From Verrucomicrobiota bacterium (lineage in GTDB: Bacteria; Verrucomicrobiota; Verrucomicrobiia; Opitutales; JAKPNF01), in the NCBI GenBank assembly GCA_029548565.1, contig JAKPNF010000055.1, forward strand, positions 1 to 36,240: 36,240 nucleotides of DNA, given 5' to 3'. Shown here one piece after another: positions 8,353 to 16,607 of the stretch. Numbering within the stretch: the stretch's first letter is position 1; each line of letters opens with the position of its first letter. The translations under genes and the position numbers were made by a program. Below the pieces are notes generated by a model that made no database searches, was not told where the DNA came from, and saw only the letters and a program-made list of their open reading frames with translations.

Positions 8353-9057
8353 TCATTTTTGCTCCATCAGGCCGTTGCGGTAGAAAGAAAAGACCTTTTC
8401 GGGGGTAATGATTAGATGGTCGACGATTTTTATCTCCAGCGGCGCGCCTGCGCGTATGAGGGCTTTGGTCAAATGGATATCTTGCTCGCTCGGTGAGGTG
8501 TCCCCCGCCGGGTGGTTGTGCGCCAGCACGATGAGCGAGGCTTTTTTGCGCACGGCCGCCTCGATGACTTTGCGCGGGTAGACGTTGGCGCGGCCGGGCA
8601 CGCCTTCCTCGATGCGTTGAACGCCGTCTGGCATCAGGCGGAAACCCTGGTCGAGAAAGGCGATTTCAAAGACCTCGTGCTTTAAATCGCCCAGACGGAT
8701 GCGCCAAAACGCGGCGAGTTTGTCGACGGAATCGAGCGACTGGCCCTCCTCGTCCTGGGCGCATTGGCGCAGATAAAGCGCGCAGGATTCGCGCAGCAGC
8801 CGGAAGATGACGGGCGACACCTCGCCGATGCCTTTGACCCCTTGCAAGCGCTCGATCGGCGCGTCCAGAACTTCGCGCAGCGAGCCGAAAGTTCGCAGCA
8901 ATTGTTTGGCCAGGGGCTTAACGTCTCGCCGCGGGATGCCGAGCGTCAGGATAAGTTCGAGCACCTCGTACTCGGCCATGTTTTCCAGCCCCACGCGCAA
9001 AAACCGTTCACGCAAACGCGCGCGGTGCCCGGCCATGTCTGGGGTGGGTTCGTCCAT
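8353..9057 (-). CDS. radC: RadC family protein (JAB/MPN domain)
   Basis: 234 aa, the usual RadC length. The N-terminal region has a helix-hairpin-helix-like segment (LQGVKGIGEV, 71-80). The C-terminal JAB1/MPN-like domain carries the JAMM metal site: H180 and H182 in AHNHPAGDTSPSEQD, plus D193. RadC was named as a DNA repair protein, but its biochemical role is unsettled and the DNA-repair label is historical. It is a single gene, divergent from the large pseudopilin-like gene at 9519. No clear ribosome-binding site was seen. Confidence 0.93.
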   Translation of the reverse strand: MDEPTPDMAGHRARLRERFLRVGLENMAEYEVLELILTLGIPRRDVKPLAKQLLRTFGSLREVLDAPIERLQGVKGIGEVSPVIFRLLRESCALYLRQCAQDEEGQSLDSVDKLAAFWRIRLGDLKHEVFEIAFLDQGFRLMPDGVQRIEEGVPGRANVYPRKVIEAAVRKKASLIVLAHNHPAGDTSPSEQDIHLTKALIRAGAPLEIKIVDHLIITPEKVFSFYRNGLMEQK

Positions 9058-9518
9058 GGTTTTTTATTGTGAATGGGTGTTTTGTATTTGGCAAGCCGAC
9101 AGGCTGTGCGCGGGAATGTGGGCAAGGGGAATACTTGATCGGATGAATGAGTGGGACAACCCGCAGTTATTTCGAAGAATCGCAGGCTTTTTGGAAATTT
9201 TAGGATTGACGGGAATTGTTCAGGGGAGGAAAATAAGCACGACCAAAAGACAATCGATTGTGCCTTCCCCCCGAAAATGAAGGCGCTTTCTTCAAGCTAC
9301 TTCCTTATTTTTGTGAATCCAGCCGCCTGTGCTCCAAGCGCAGACGGGGGGATTTTTAGAAGAAATATATGACTTATTTCTTTCATAAAGATATTGACCT
9401 CTCCTCTGAAAAAGGGCGAGAATCAGGCAGCGCTGGGAGTCGGCTGCCTTTTGCCGCTTCAGGCGGAACTTTCCTCCCCGTTTGCAGGTCTACATAATAA
9501 ACAAACCCTGAGTGAACC
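9058..9518. other. 461-bp divergent intergenic region, no gene found
   Basis: This region lies between radC (minus) and the pseudopilin-like gene (plus). No convincing coding frame was seen. It contains a 10-bp palindrome CAATCGATTG (9251-9260) and a weak stem GCCTTC/GAAGGC (9262-9284). There is a possible plus-strand promoter, TTGACC (9394-9399) with GAGAAT (9418-9423). A hairpin AGGCAGC (9425-9431)/GCTGCCT (9443-9449) follows, ending in a short T-run. The hairpin would fall in the leader of the 9519 gene and could act as an attenuator-like structure. All of these are by-eye and low confidence. Confidence 0.4.
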
Positions 9519-12500
9519 ATGAACTTTACCCACAAAAAACCAAACCCCATAGGCTCGCGCAAAGGCTTTGCGCTGATTTTGGCCTTGGGATTGATGTCAC
9601 TGGTGCTGCTTTTGCTGGTTAGCTTCTCGGCGCTGATCCAGGTGGAAAGCACGGCGTCTGACAACCAGCGCAACTCGCTCATCGCGCGCCAAAACGCCCT
9701 GATAGGCGCCTACCAGGCGCTCGGGGCGTTGCAACAATACGCCGGCCCCGACCGCGTGGTCACCGCCCGCGGCGATATTTACGGGCGCGATGTCGTCCAT
9801 CCGCTGTGGACGGGCGTGTGGAGCACAACGAACGCCACGGCCAATCCCACCTGGCTTGTTTCCGGCAAATACAGCGAAGATGCCTCGGCCTTTGAAGTTT
9901 TTCCGACATCCTCCAGCCCCTTCACGCAGACGGTTGTCATTTCCAAAGCCAACCGCCCCAGCACAAGCAATGACGGGCTTTTCTACGACAACGGCGAGGT
10001 GAAAGTCGGTCGCATGAACATTAGCTCGGGCGACAGCAGTTCCGGCGGCTATGCGTGGTGGGTTGCTGACGAAGGCACGAAGGCCTCGTTCGCGCGCATG
10101 AACACCACCGACGGCAATACCGCCTCGGTGTCGGATCCCACACTTACCATATCGTCCAACAGCACTGTGATTGCGCGTTCGCGCCAGTATATGCTGGCGC
10201 GTGCCGGGCTTGAGGATTCGTTGCTAAACGCGGTGCAAACCGATGGCCAGCTAGGGGGCGGATCCTTTGAGGCTTATCTCGATAGAGGCAATAATCTGGA
10301 CGCCTTGATGCGGCTAAGCTCGGTGAAGGATTTGAACTATTTGGACGAAAACCTGTTTCCTCAAAGCAGCTTGAACGGCACGAGCGAGCGCAATGTCTCG
10401 GCCTACGAGCACGATTTCACCGCATGTGCCTATGGCGTGCTGATCAACCCCGCGGCACCGCAGGGGCGGCCGAGTCTGAAGATGGACTTGTCCACCGCGC
10501 TGGCGGAAAACTCGTGGGTGAACACTTCCGGGCTGATGACCTTGGCAACGGCCAGCCCCAGGCTGCATCCGGATGACTACAGGAGCGACAAATGGGAAAC
10601 GTTTGCCCCTGCGCTGACGGCTTATTTTAATTTGTATCGCATCGCCACCTTTTCGGCAAATTCCAATGAGTCGGCGCCGGTGATGACGGTGCCGATGACA
10701 GCGCCGGTGTATTATAATAGCAGAGGTGTCGGCGATGACCCATCCAGCAGCAACATTGCCCAAGGCACGCCGATATTTTCCACCGCGCCGGTGCTTTCGG
10801 AGCTTTGCTTCACATTTGCCCCTTACATATTCGACCGCAGTCCGTGCATGAGGACTTCGTCTATACAGATAGGTCCTATCGTCTTGACCCAGACTTGTTC
10901 GGCTTACTGGAATACCTGTTCGAAGACAATTGAGACATCGCATCACGGCCCGGACGATTACAACCAGGAACGCCCGTTGGAGATACGCTGTTTCGGTTTT
11001 TCGGAATACTGGAACCCTTACACCGCGGATGTTAGCCCGCCCAAAAGTACCGCTGGCGATCCCAGGCATCAGGGTTTCTTCCAAGTTCGCGTGGACGGGC
11101 TGCCGCGCATGAGGTTGAGTTTTTATTCGTGGGACTTTGGAACCAATACAGTGCCCAGCACATTTAGAGACAGAGCCTGGGTTCCGGTTAGCGAGCTGAA
11201 TACCGGTGAATTGCAATATTTTCCCAACGCCCAGTCGCGCGAGTTGACCCTCGCTTCGCGTTTGGGGTATACCGGTTCACTTAGCAATGTCGTGGTGATA
11301 AACCTCAAATTGCCGGAAACCCCGGTCGTGCTGGGGGCTGGCGAAACGACTCCTTGGTCCGGCCTCGTCAATCCGTCCGTCGGATTTTCCAGTAACGTAG
11401 GTACCTACAATATTTTGACCGGCCAGCAGCGCGCTTATATACCCGACACCAATCAATACAGCCTTTCGGCGGTTTATGGCCTGCGTGAGCAGGAGCACGG
11501 GGAAAACAACAACGCCGCCGGCCAAAAGCGTGACACGGGCTTTGGCACAACACCGCAGTATCACCACTTGGGTCTGAACGGTTTGATCTGTTTTTCGGCG
11601 GAAGATGCGCTCATTCCCTGGATAGGACCCTCGTCGTCCGAGAACTATGGTGTATCGGGCAATACAGTGACCAGCGTTAATATCCGCTACAAAATAGACC
11701 TCATTCACCCGACTAATACGATGACGGTCTCTTATTGGTGGGTGCCCGCCACCGGCGCGAATATGTCGTCGGCCGACATGGGCAGCGCGGTGTTTCTTTC
11801 CAGCTATAAAATCCGGATGCCTGCCGACACCTCCATGGGGCCGACTGAAAGCGGCAACGCGCAGTGGAATCGCCTGGCGACAATGAACCTCTATGGGCGC
11901 TTTGGCTACTATTTCACCCGCGTGCCCGGCATGAGCACTTCATCGACCTGGCTTACCAGCAGCTCGATTGCCGCACCCAACAACCTTGTGCAGGAAACCA
12001 ACCAGTTCGAATTCCTGAACGAAGGTTCCCCTTGGGATATTTTCATGGACACACAAAACCGCAACATAGCCGCAACCGAGGCCAGTCGCGAGTTGCTCGA
12101 CAAAGCCAGCGGCATGATGGTTACCTCGTCTACTTACTATGTGGCGAAAACCCGGACAGTATCCATGCAAAATGTCCGGATCCCGGATGATATGTACCAG
12201 TCTTTCCCGCAGCGCAATCCGGACGCGGCCGCGCCGCTGTTTGAATTGCCGACCAAGCGGCCGGTCTCCATGGGGAGCTTGCAGCATCTCTCGCTGGCGC
12301 AGCGCCGGCCGTTTTGTATCGGCAACTCCTGGGGGTTTAATATGGGGCCCTCGGCACAGCAGGACGTCAACGAGTTGTTCGACGACTTTTACATCACGGG
12401 CTTGGGCACGCTTAGCTTGAACACGCTTACGGTTTCCTATCCGTTTATCAACTCGGCGCTGTTTCCAATGTGGAGCGATGGCGACGCGCTGGCAAACGAG

Positions 12501-13319
12501 ACTGTTGATAGCGCGACCATTTTGGGGAAGTTCATGGTCAAGGGTGCCTTTAATTTGAATTCCACCTCGGTGCTGGCGTGGCGCGCAATGCTTTCGGGTA
12601 TCTGGGCGGATGAGTGGAACTATACTGAAACCGAAATTGCCAGCGAACCGACGACCAGTTCCTTAAGGGCCAACGCCGGCACGGCCACACTCTCGCGCGC
12701 CTATTTCCGCCATTCGCTGACAGGCGATGAAACTTACACCGCTAACACCGACAATGTCGCATATGGCGGACCGATGGGTGTTTATGACAAGCAGGGTGAT
12801 TGGAGTAATACGCTGCAAGCGGGCAACCCCTACCACCGCGGTGTGCGCTCGGTCACGCAAACGCAGGTCGCCTCGATGGCCAGCAGAATTGTCGAATTGC
12901 TGCAAACCCGTGGGCAACCCTTCACTAGCATGGCGGATTTCCTAGCGCCCGAAGGCCGTTCCAACAATGGGCAGAGCGTTCTCGAAAACGCGATTGAATA
13001 TGCCGGCGTGAACACTGCCGGTTGGAGTATTGAAAATAACGGCGGCAATCCACCCCCGGGCTCCGCCGCCTGGTTGACGCAGGCAGATATCATGACTGCT
13101 ATCGCCCCATTCTTGCAAATACGTTCGGACACCTTCAAAATTCGCGCCTATGGAGACGTGATGGGTAACGACGGTCAAATTGCCTCGACTGCCATCTGCG
13201 AGATGCTCGTGCAGCGTACGCCCGACCCTGTAACTGACAGCAGTGACGAGGAAATGAAGGACCCCTCTGGCGTGGGGCGAAAATTCAAAGTTATTTCCCT
13301 TTCCTGGGTCACGAATTAA
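9519..13319 (+). CDS. Verru_Chthon cassette protein A-like giant pseudopilin (GspK-like)
   Basis: 1266 aa. The N-terminus is a type III (prepilin) signal: basic residues, then KG|FALILALG and a hydrophobic helix to about residue 38. Cleavage would follow G16. The +5 residue is Leu, not the usual Glu, and that absence is characteristic of the tip pseudopilin GspK. The rest is a large Ser/Thr/Asn-rich ectodomain. The C-terminal part has features I associate with Verru_Chthon cassette protein A: MASRIVELLQTRGQPF, FTSMADFL, and an end block IRSDTFKIRAYGDVMG. Those proteins are thought to belong to type II secretion- or pilus-like assemblies. No B, C or D cassette partners are adjacent; only the small exported protein at 13323 follows, 3 nt later. 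By eye its base composition is less GC-rich than the neighbouring housekeeping genes. Confidence 0.68.
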   Translation: MNFTHKKPNPIGSRKGFALILALGLMSLVLLLLVSFSALIQVESTASDNQRNSLIARQNALIGAYQALGALQQYAGPDRVVTARGDIYGRDVVHPLWTGVWSTTNATANPTWLVSGKYSEDASAFEVFPTSSSPFTQTVVISKANRPSTSNDGLFYDNGEVKVGRMNISSGDSSSGGYAWWVADEGTKASFARMNTTDGNTASVSDPTLTISSNSTVIARSRQYMLARAGLEDSLLNAVQTDGQLGGGSFEAYLDRGNNLDALMRLSSVKDLNYLDENLFPQSSLNGTSERNVSAYEHDFTACAYGVLINPAAPQGRPSLKMDLSTALAENSWVNTSGLMTLATASPRLHPDDYRSDKWETFAPALTAYFNLYRIATFSANSNESAPVMTVPMTAPVYYNSRGVGDDPSSSNIAQGTPIFSTAPVLSELCFTFAPYIFDRSPCMRTSSIQIGPIVLTQTCSAYWNTCSKTIETSHHGPDDYNQERPLEIRCFGFSEYWNPYTADVSPPKSTAGDPRHQGFFQVRVDGLPRMRLSFYSWDFGTNTVPSTFRDRAWVPVSELNTGELQYFPNAQSRELTLASRLGYTGSLSNVVVINLKLPETPVVLGAGETTPWSGLVNPSVGFSSNVGTYNILTGQQRAYIPDTNQYSLSAVYGLREQEHGENNNAAGQKRDTGFGTTPQYHHLGLNGLICFSAEDALIPWIGPSSSENYGVSGNTVTSVNIRYKIDLIHPTNTMTVSYWWVPATGANMSSADMGSAVFLSSYKIRMPADTSMGPTESGNAQWNRLATMNLYGRFGYYFTRVPGMSTSSTWLTSSSIAAPNNLVQETNQFEFLNEGSPWDIFMDTQNRNIAATEASRELLDKASGMMVTSSTYYVAKTRTVSMQNVRIPDDMYQSFPQRNPDAAAPLFELPTKRPVSMGSLQHLSLAQRRPFCIGNSWGFNMGPSAQQDVNELFDDFYITGLGTLSLNTLTVSYPFINSALFPMWSDGDALANETVDSATILGKFMVKGAFNLNSTSVLAWRAMLSGIWADEWNYTETEIASEPTTSSLRANAGTATLSRAYFRHSLTGDETYTANTDNVAYGGPMGVYDKQGDWSNTLQAGNPYHRGVRSVTQTQVASMASRIVELLQTRGQPFTSMADFLAPEGRSNNGQSVLENAIEYAGVNTAGWSIENNGGNPPPGSAAWLTQADIMTAIAPFLQIRSDTFKIRAYGDVMGNDGQIASTAICEMLVQRTPDPVTDSSDEEMKDPSGVGRKFKVISLSWVTN

Positions 13320-13322
13320 AAC

Positions 13323-14078
13323 ATGAGATCGCTTTTTACCTCAATGACACGGTGGATGTGCGCCCTAATTATGGCCGCATGTTTGGTCGGGTTTGCCAAA
13401 GCGCAGGACATTCATCACCTGAAATTTGTGTTTGTCAGCGGCCAGCTGTTTTCAGGGGTCAGTTATCTGAACTATCCCAGGGGAACCAATATGCCGCCCG
13501 AACCGGTGCAGATTGTCGACGTGGGCTCGAACATTTCCAAAACGTACGAGTATTCGGGGCCGGCCAGGATTCAGTTTGTCCAGGGCAATCCTGAGGCGGG
13601 AGGCAAATTGTTGTTTTCCTTCGACGTGCGCACGCTCAAGTCGGAAACACTGTTTATTGTGTGGCAGGAGTTCTCTCCCGAAAAGAAGGACGAGTTGCTG
13701 TGGCGCTGTTTGCCCGTGAGCAATTGGCAAAACCGCATAAACAAAAACCGCATCACTTTTATCAATCTCACGAAATTGCCGCTGGCGGCGAAATTGGATA
13801 AAAAAATATGCAGTCCGCTGCCTCCGCTGGTGCCCAACCTGCCCATTTCGCAAAAATTCGACGTCAATTTAATGTGTTATTGGGAAGATGAGGATCGTTT
13901 TGTCATTGTCCGCAAAGACTCGATGATGCTACGCGAGGGCTTTCGCCACATGGGTGTGTTCTTTCCAAGTATCGGCGTGCGTTCAGATGGCCGCCCGTCG
14001 GTTCTTTACAAGTTGATTTCGGATGCGGCCGACGCCTCGGCCATGAAGTTTTACGAAGCCGCCCGATCGGACATGTAA
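13323..14078 (+). CDS. Exported protein of unknown function, partner of the giant pseudopilin
   Basis: 251 aa. It starts 3 nt after the stop of the 9519 gene and is almost certainly cotranscribed and perhaps translationally coupled. A signal peptide ends near residue 27 (CLVGFAKA|QD). The mature part alternates short beta-like stretches (HLKFVFVSG, ARIQFVQGNPEAGGKLLFSF, RFVIVRKDSMMLREG) and reads like a compact beta-rich periplasmic or surface domain. I do not recognise the family. Its fixed position behind a Verru_Chthon A-like protein suggests that it binds or presents that protein, which is inference. The C-terminus SAMKFYEAARSDM is helical-looking. Confidence 0.75.
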   Translation: MRSLFTSMTRWMCALIMAACLVGFAKAQDIHHLKFVFVSGQLFSGVSYLNYPRGTNMPPEPVQIVDVGSNISKTYEYSGPARIQFVQGNPEAGGKLLFSFDVRTLKSETLFIVWQEFSPEKKDELLWRCLPVSNWQNRINKNRITFINLTKLPLAAKLDKKICSPLPPLVPNLPISQKFDVNLMCYWEDEDRFVIVRKDSMMLREGFRHMGVFFPSIGVRSDGRPSVLYKLISDAADASAMKFYEAARSDM

Positions 14079-14174
14079 GGCAAGAGCGCGGGTGTGCATC
14101 GCGCCCTCCCACATGCAGGTCGCCGTTTTCCAAGTGGCATTGTGCCCACAATGTGCGGCTCTGCCTTGCGCTTT

Positions 14175-14198
14175 GCATATGGCGCAGGGGGAGGGATT
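14175..14198. repeat. Direct duplicate of the tRNA-Ser(TGA) 3' end
   Basis: These 24 bases match 14346-14369 at 23 positions. The matched segment is the 3'-terminal 19 nt of the tRNA-Ser(TGA) gene plus 5 nt of downstream flank. The copy lies 171 bp downstream of the tRNA end in the same orientation. Same-orientation duplication of a tRNA 3' end is the footprint integrases leave. No integrase gene is present, so this may be a scar. Confidence 0.6.
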
Positions 14199-14279
14199 GG
14201 GTAAATGCTAACGCATTTAGGGCTGCGCCCCAATGGCTGCGCCATTGCCCCACCTTCGTTCGCTTGCGCTCACTGCGCC

Positions 14280-14311
14280 GAACCCCTTGCGGGTTCAAAT
14301 CCATCCCCCTG
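14280..14311. repeat. Inverted tRNA-Ser 3'-end fragment with hairpin
   Basis: GAACCC (14280-14285) and GGGTTC (14291-14296) form a perfect stem, followed by AAATCCATCCCCCT. The second half reads like the T-arm and acceptor 3' strand of the adjacent tRNA-Ser(TGA), but in the opposite orientation to the gene. The interval 14202-14265 before it contains two more small perfect hairpins (AAATGC/GCATTT and AATGGC/GCCATT). Confidence 0.5.
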
Positions 14312-14350
14312 AAACGGAAGGTTTTTTAATACTGGGCCTTTGCCCGCATA

Positions 14351-14438
14351 TGGCGGAGGGGGAGGGATTCGAACCCCCGGAACCTTGCGGTTCAACGGTT
14401 TTCAAGACCGCCGCAATCGACCACTCTGCCACCCCTCC
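14351..14438 (-). tRNA. tRNA-Ser (TGA)
   Basis: On the minus strand: acceptor GGAGGGG/CCCCTCC, anticodon stem-loop GGTCTTGAAAACC with anticodon TGA, a long class II variable arm (GAACCGCAAGGTTC) that folds as a hairpin, T loop TTCGAAT, discriminator G and an encoded CCA. The total is 88 nt, as expected for a serine tRNA. Confidence 0.96.
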
Positions 14439-14552
14439 AGGTCAAATTTTTAGGGTAGATGTGCGCCGCAGGGTTATCAACTCTGAAATTTTTGCGTTTT
14501 ATTTTTGCGTCTTTAAACAGCGCGCGCAAAATTTTAGAATGCCTGTTTGAAA

Positions 14553-15359
14553 ATGCGAAACATGAGATTAAAACAAATGGGACAATGGCTGTTCGCGGCG
14601 TTGGGTTTTGCCTTGTTCGCGGGCTGCGCCAGTGCGCCCAAGGGTGCGGCGCTCACGCAGATTAACACGATTGATTCGCTGCTGGCCGGTGTTTACGACG
14701 GGCAGTTTGCGCTGCGCGATTTGCAGCGGCACGGCGATTTTGGCATAGGCACTTTTGACCGGCTCGACGGCGAGATGCTCATGTTTGACGGACGCATTTA
14801 CCAGATCAAGGCGGACGGAAAAGCGTACACGCCGGCACTGGGCACAACCACGCCGTTTGCCTCGGTGGTTCGTTTTACGCCGTCGCGCACGATTGAAATG
14901 GGGAAAAGCTCGCTGGAGGAATTGTGCGCGACCGTGGACACGCTCGCGCCCAACCGCAATGTGTTTGCCGCCGTGATGGTGCGCGGCGAGTTTGCCCGTG
15001 TGCACACCCGCAGTGTTCCGGCGCAGCAAAAGCCTTACCGCCCGCTGGCCGAAGTGACGAAAAATCAGCCGGAATTCAAACGCGAAAACGTCAAGGGGAC
15101 GCTTGTCGGCTTTCGGCTTCCGGCCTACGTGAAGGGGATCAACGTGCCGGGCTACCATCTGCATTTTGTCAGCGACGATTTGAAATTTGGTGGGCACCTG
15201 CTCGACCTTGAACTTGCGCGTGGCACGTTGTCTTTGGCGCAGATTCATCGCCTTTACATGATCTTGCCGGGAAACTCCGGAGCCTTCGCGCAGGCCGATT
15301 TGGCCAAAGACCGCGCCGCCGAATTGAACGAAACAGAATCCGCCAAGTCCCGACGTTAA
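14553..15359 (+). CDS. Alpha-acetolactate decarboxylase with lipoprotein signal
   Basis: 268 aa from ATG 14553; further in-frame ATGs at 14562 and 14577 are possible and no clear ribosome-binding site decides. The enzyme converts 2-acetolactate to acetoin plus CO2 using Zn2+. Family blocks GDFGIGTFDRLDGEM, VHTRSVPAQQKPYRPL and GYHLHFVSDDLKFGGHLLDL are present. The H-x-H...H spacing in the last block equals the three Zn-ligand spacing known for the Bacillus brevis enzyme (His194, 196, 207). A signal peptide with lipobox LFAGC (Cys25) precedes the domain, so it is predicted to be an exported, lipid-anchored protein. Most acetolactate decarboxylases are cytoplasmic, with secreted exceptions. No acetolactate synthase is adjacent. 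It sits alone between two tRNA-Ser genes on the opposite strand. Confidence 0.88.
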   Translation: MRNMRLKQMGQWLFAALGFALFAGCASAPKGAALTQINTIDSLLAGVYDGQFALRDLQRHGDFGIGTFDRLDGEMLMFDGRIYQIKADGKAYTPALGTTTPFASVVRFTPSRTIEMGKSSLEELCATVDTLAPNRNVFAAVMVRGEFARVHTRSVPAQQKPYRPLAEVTKNQPEFKRENVKGTLVGFRLPAYVKGINVPGYHLHFVSDDLKFGGHLLDLELARGTLSLAQIHRLYMILPGNSGAFAQADLAKDRAAELNETESAKSRR

Positions 15360-15372
15360 ACTAAGCCATTCC

Positions 15373-15403
15373 GAACCCTCTTGTCGGGTTCAAATCCCTT
15401 CCT
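15373..15403. repeat. Inverted tRNA-Ser 3'-end fragment with hairpin (second copy)
   Basis: GAACCC (15373-15378) and GGGTTC (15386-15391) form a stem with a 7-nt loop, followed by AAATCCCTTCCT. GGGTTCAAATCCCTTCCT differs at one base from the T-arm/acceptor strand of the neighbouring tRNA-Ser(GCT), but lies in the opposite orientation. It shares the layout CGAACCC-loop-GGGTTCAAATCC with the fragment at 14280. Confidence 0.5.
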
Positions 15404-15447
15404 TTGCTATGGATGGATAAATTATTTTCGGCCTTGCGCCTGACGTA

Positions 15448-15541
15448 TGGCGGAGAGGAAGGGATTCGAACCCTCGGTAGCGCTTTTAAACACTACACCG
15501 GTTTAGCAAACCAGCGCCTTCAGCCACTCGGCCACCTCTCC
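15448..15541 (-). tRNA. tRNA-Ser (GCT)
   Basis: On the minus strand: acceptor GGAGAGG/CCTCTCC, anticodon loop in GGTTTGCTAAACC (anticodon GCT), a long variable arm of about 20 nt (GTAGTGTTTAAAAGCGCTAC region), T arm GAGGG-TTCGAAT-CCCTT, discriminator G and an encoded CCA. The total is 94 nt. Confidence 0.96.
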
Positions 15542-15587
15542 CCATAAACGGGCGGCTGGCTTTCACGCCGCCCAAAAAAAATGCGAA

Positions 15588-15663
<76 letters not shown>

Positions 15664-15852
15664 AACAGGGTTTTGTCTGCCGCGCCAAAAGCACAAAAGA
15701 CAAAGAAAAAATCATCCACATTTTTGCCCCTCTTGGCAAGACTTTAGAAAGTTGTCCCTCGAAAAACGACCCGTGCGCGCACGCGCTATGCGGTCGACGC
15801 CAAAGACTTTTGTTTTGCCGTGGGTCTCGTGGGCGGTTTTTATAAGAAAAGC

Positions 15853-16536
15853 ATGAAAGCCGCCGAATTGTTCGACCTGCCGAAATCCCTGGAATGTTTT
15901 TCGTCGTTTTTCGATCCCGCCGCCGCGCCGTGGGAATGGGTGGGGCAGATCGAAAAGGCGCTGGGCAGTGTCGATTGGGCCGCCATTGAAAAACGCGCCG
16001 ATATTCCGGCGGGTGTCTTTATCGGCGACAAAGTTTTTATTCACCCGAGTGTGAAGCTGCCGGCTTTCGCGTCCATTGAAGGGCCTTGCTGGATCGGCGA
16101 GGGCACACAGATTCGTCCGGGGGCGTATGTGCGCGGCAACCTTATCACGGGCGCGAACTGCGTGTTGGGCAATTCCTGCGAGTACAAAAACAGCCTGCTA
16201 TTGGACAAGGTGCAAACCCCGCATTACAACTATGTGGGCGACAGTGTGCTGGGCTCGGGCGCGCACTTGGGCGCGGGTGTCATTTGCGCGAATTTGCGGC
16301 TCGACCAAAAGGAAGTGCCCGTGCAAACCCCGCAAGGCCACGCGATGAGCGGGCGGCGCAAGCTCGGCGCGCTGGTGGGCGAGGGGGCGGAGGCCGGCTG
16401 CAACGCCGTGTTGCAACCGGGTTGCATTTTGGGCAAGCGGGCAGTGGTGCATAGTTCCACCTCCTTCAACGGCTATCTGGAAGAAAACACAATGGCTTTT
16501 GTAAAGGGGCGCGTCACGAAAATTCGGCGCCTGTAA
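15853..16536 (+). CDS. GlmU-like left-handed beta-helix protein
   Basis: 227 aa from ATG 15853; an upstream in-frame ATG at 15820 adds 11 unlikely residues. After an N-terminal alpha-helical cap (about 1-50, LFDLPKSLECF), the protein runs as hexapeptide repeats (VFIGDKVFIHPSVKLPAFAS, IEGPCWIGEGTQIRPG, YVRGNLITGANCVLGN, GDSVLGSGAHLGAGV). This is the fold of GlmU's C-terminal acetyltransferase half. Such free-standing beta-helix proteins are often annotated as sugar nucleotidyl- or acyltransferases. The nucleotidyltransferase half of GlmU is absent, so it cannot make UDP-GlcNAc on its own. The acyl acceptor is unknown. A strong terminator follows 16 nt after the stop. Confidence 0.85.
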   Translation: MKAAELFDLPKSLECFSSFFDPAAAPWEWVGQIEKALGSVDWAAIEKRADIPAGVFIGDKVFIHPSVKLPAFASIEGPCWIGEGTQIRPGAYVRGNLITGANCVLGNSCEYKNSLLLDKVQTPHYNYVGDSVLGSGAHLGAGVICANLRLDQKEVPVQTPQGHAMSGRRKLGALVGEGAEAGCNAVLQPGCILGKRAVVHSSTSFNGYLEENTMAFVKGRVTKIRRL

Positions 16537-16552
16537 ACGGGATACGAGCCGC

Positions 16553-16585
16553 AAAAAAGCCTTCCGCGAACCGGAAGGCTTTTTT
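16553..16585. terminator. Bidirectional intrinsic terminator
   Basis: A perfect stem GCCTTCCG/CGGAAGGC with loop CGAAC is flanked by A6 on the left and T6 on the right (A-U pairs extend it to 14 bp). It serves the convergent genes on both sides: the beta-helix protein (plus) and the PEP-CTERM protein (minus). Confidence 0.92.
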
Positions 16586-16607
16586 GTTTGGCGTTAGGAA
16601 TGCGCGC

